Origin: Acutalibacter sp. | GTDB lineage: Bacteria > Bacillota > Clostridia > Oscillospirales > Acutalibacteraceae | Reading direction: 5' to 3' | Assembly: GCA_022801475.1 (NCBI GenBank) | Contig: JAAWSH010000008.1 | Location: 1 to 16,055, forward strand | DNA: 16,055 nt | The notes under the pieces: generated by a model | Told to the model about the DNA's origin: nothing | Seen by the model: the letters and a program-made list of their open reading frames with translations, nothing else | Database searches by the model: none | In this document: one piece after another, positions 15,591 to 16,055 of the stretch | Layout of the letters: each line of letters begins with the position of its first letter | Position numbering within the stretch: position 1 is the first letter of the stretch | Made by a program: the position numbers and the translations under genes

Positions 15591-16055
15591 CGTTTTTCAC
15601 CTCTTGAAATAGTTTTGGGAAGGCGTCCGAAATGTTCAGGGGCTTGCGCATGGCGGAAACTTTTACATCGCCGGGGTTCAGGCCGTTGCGGCGCAGAATG
15701 TCCCCCAGGTCCCGGGAAATATCGCCGGAAAAGGCCGCCACCGCTTTGGGGCAGGACACGTGCAAAGAGGTGCGCCCCCCCTGGCTGTCGATCAGCAGGT
15801 CAAAGGGGCCCACGCCCTCAATGTCCATTTTCAGCAGCAGCCGGGGCGCGGGCTCTTCCCGCCCGCCGCTGTGCTGGGCGTCCGGGTCGGCCCATATTTC
15901 GGAGAACACGGCCTTGTTTTCCCACTGGAAGGGCAGCATCAGATGCAAAAGGGGCATGTAGACGCTTTCATTTAATAAGATGGAGTTCATCAGGCTGTTA
16001 AAGATTTCCTGGGCTGCGGTGCCGCCCTCGCCCCGCAGGGCCCGGGCCGCCAGCT
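15571..16055 (-). CDS. YlqG/FliK-like protein, 5' end outside window
   Basis: The C-terminal 160 or so residues of a protein open to the right window edge; the ATG at 15990 is probably internal, because the frame continues without a stop (LAARALRGEGG...). It includes LLLKMDIEGVGPFDLLIDSQ, SLHVSCPKAVAAFSGDI and LGDILRRNGLNPGDVKVS, which resemble the C-terminal domain of flagellar hook-length protein FliK. In Bacillus the FlhB-like ylqH follows ylqG, and the same order is seen here, so a YlqG-like identity is likely. Its stop codon lies within the start region of the next gene. FliK and FlhB C-termini interact in the export switch, making this adjacency functionally sensible. Confidence 0.7.
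   Translation of the reverse strand, partial: LAARALRGEGGTAAQEIFNSLMNSILLNESVYMPLLHLMLPFQWENKAVFSEIWADPDAQHSGGREEPAPRLLLKMDIEGVGPFDLLIDSQGGRTSLHVSCPKAVAAFSGDISRDLGDILRRNGLNPGDVKVSAMRKPLNISDAFPKLFQEVKNGVDVKI

Overview
The window looks like chromosomal DNA of a moderately GC-rich, low-temperature-style Firmicute, most likely a gut-type clostridium of the Oscillospiraceae/Ruminococcaceae kind. This rests on strong AGGAGG-type ribosome binding sites, a very large S-layer-homology (SLH) surface protein, a class II lanthipeptide synthetase with no outer-membrane genes anywhere, and a YlqG/YlqH-like gene pair typical of Gram-positive bacteria. The assignment is inference; no rRNA, tRNA or CRISPR array was seen.

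Left part (1-5803, + strand): a RiPP locus that appears to be decaying or mis-sequenced. It holds an intact LanM-type lanthipeptide synthetase with a Cys-Cys-Gly zinc site. A DHH/DHHA1 phosphoesterase follows, broken by a single-base frameshift. Next is a small unannotated gene that, after restoring one G in a GGGG run, encodes a 79-residue peptide with a leader ending in VAGG and a Cys-rich core: the best candidate for the LanM substrate. It sits behind a TATAAT box with a perfect 11-bp direct repeat just upstream. A lipoprotein made of two copies of one domain comes after it, and a strong terminator closes the region. No LanT-type exporter/protease, immunity gene or regulator is visible, so export would have to come from elsewhere.

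Middle (5804-8625, + strand): a non-coding stretch with one copy of a dispersed repeat, then a well-formed sigma-A promoter driving an EF-G-like translational GTPase paralogue. This protein has lost the catalytic His of the G3 motif and the NKxD signature of G4. It ends at a clean terminator.

Right part (8666-16055, - strand): a 1806-residue secreted SLH protein with a beta-helix-like segment and many Ig/FN3-like modules. A predicted promoter gives it a 5' leader of about 280 nt that contains perfect hairpins. Upstream on the same strand lies a compact operon reading YlqG/FliK-like (truncated by the window edge), then FlhB C-terminal-like (YlqH), then a PilZ c-di-GMP receptor. The genes overlap or nearly touch, which suggests translational coupling and a flagellar or cyclic-di-GMP link.

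Three copies (one cut by the window start) of a structured intergenic repeat family flank the gene blocks: before lanM, before the EF-G-like gene, and between the PilZ operon and the SLH gene.
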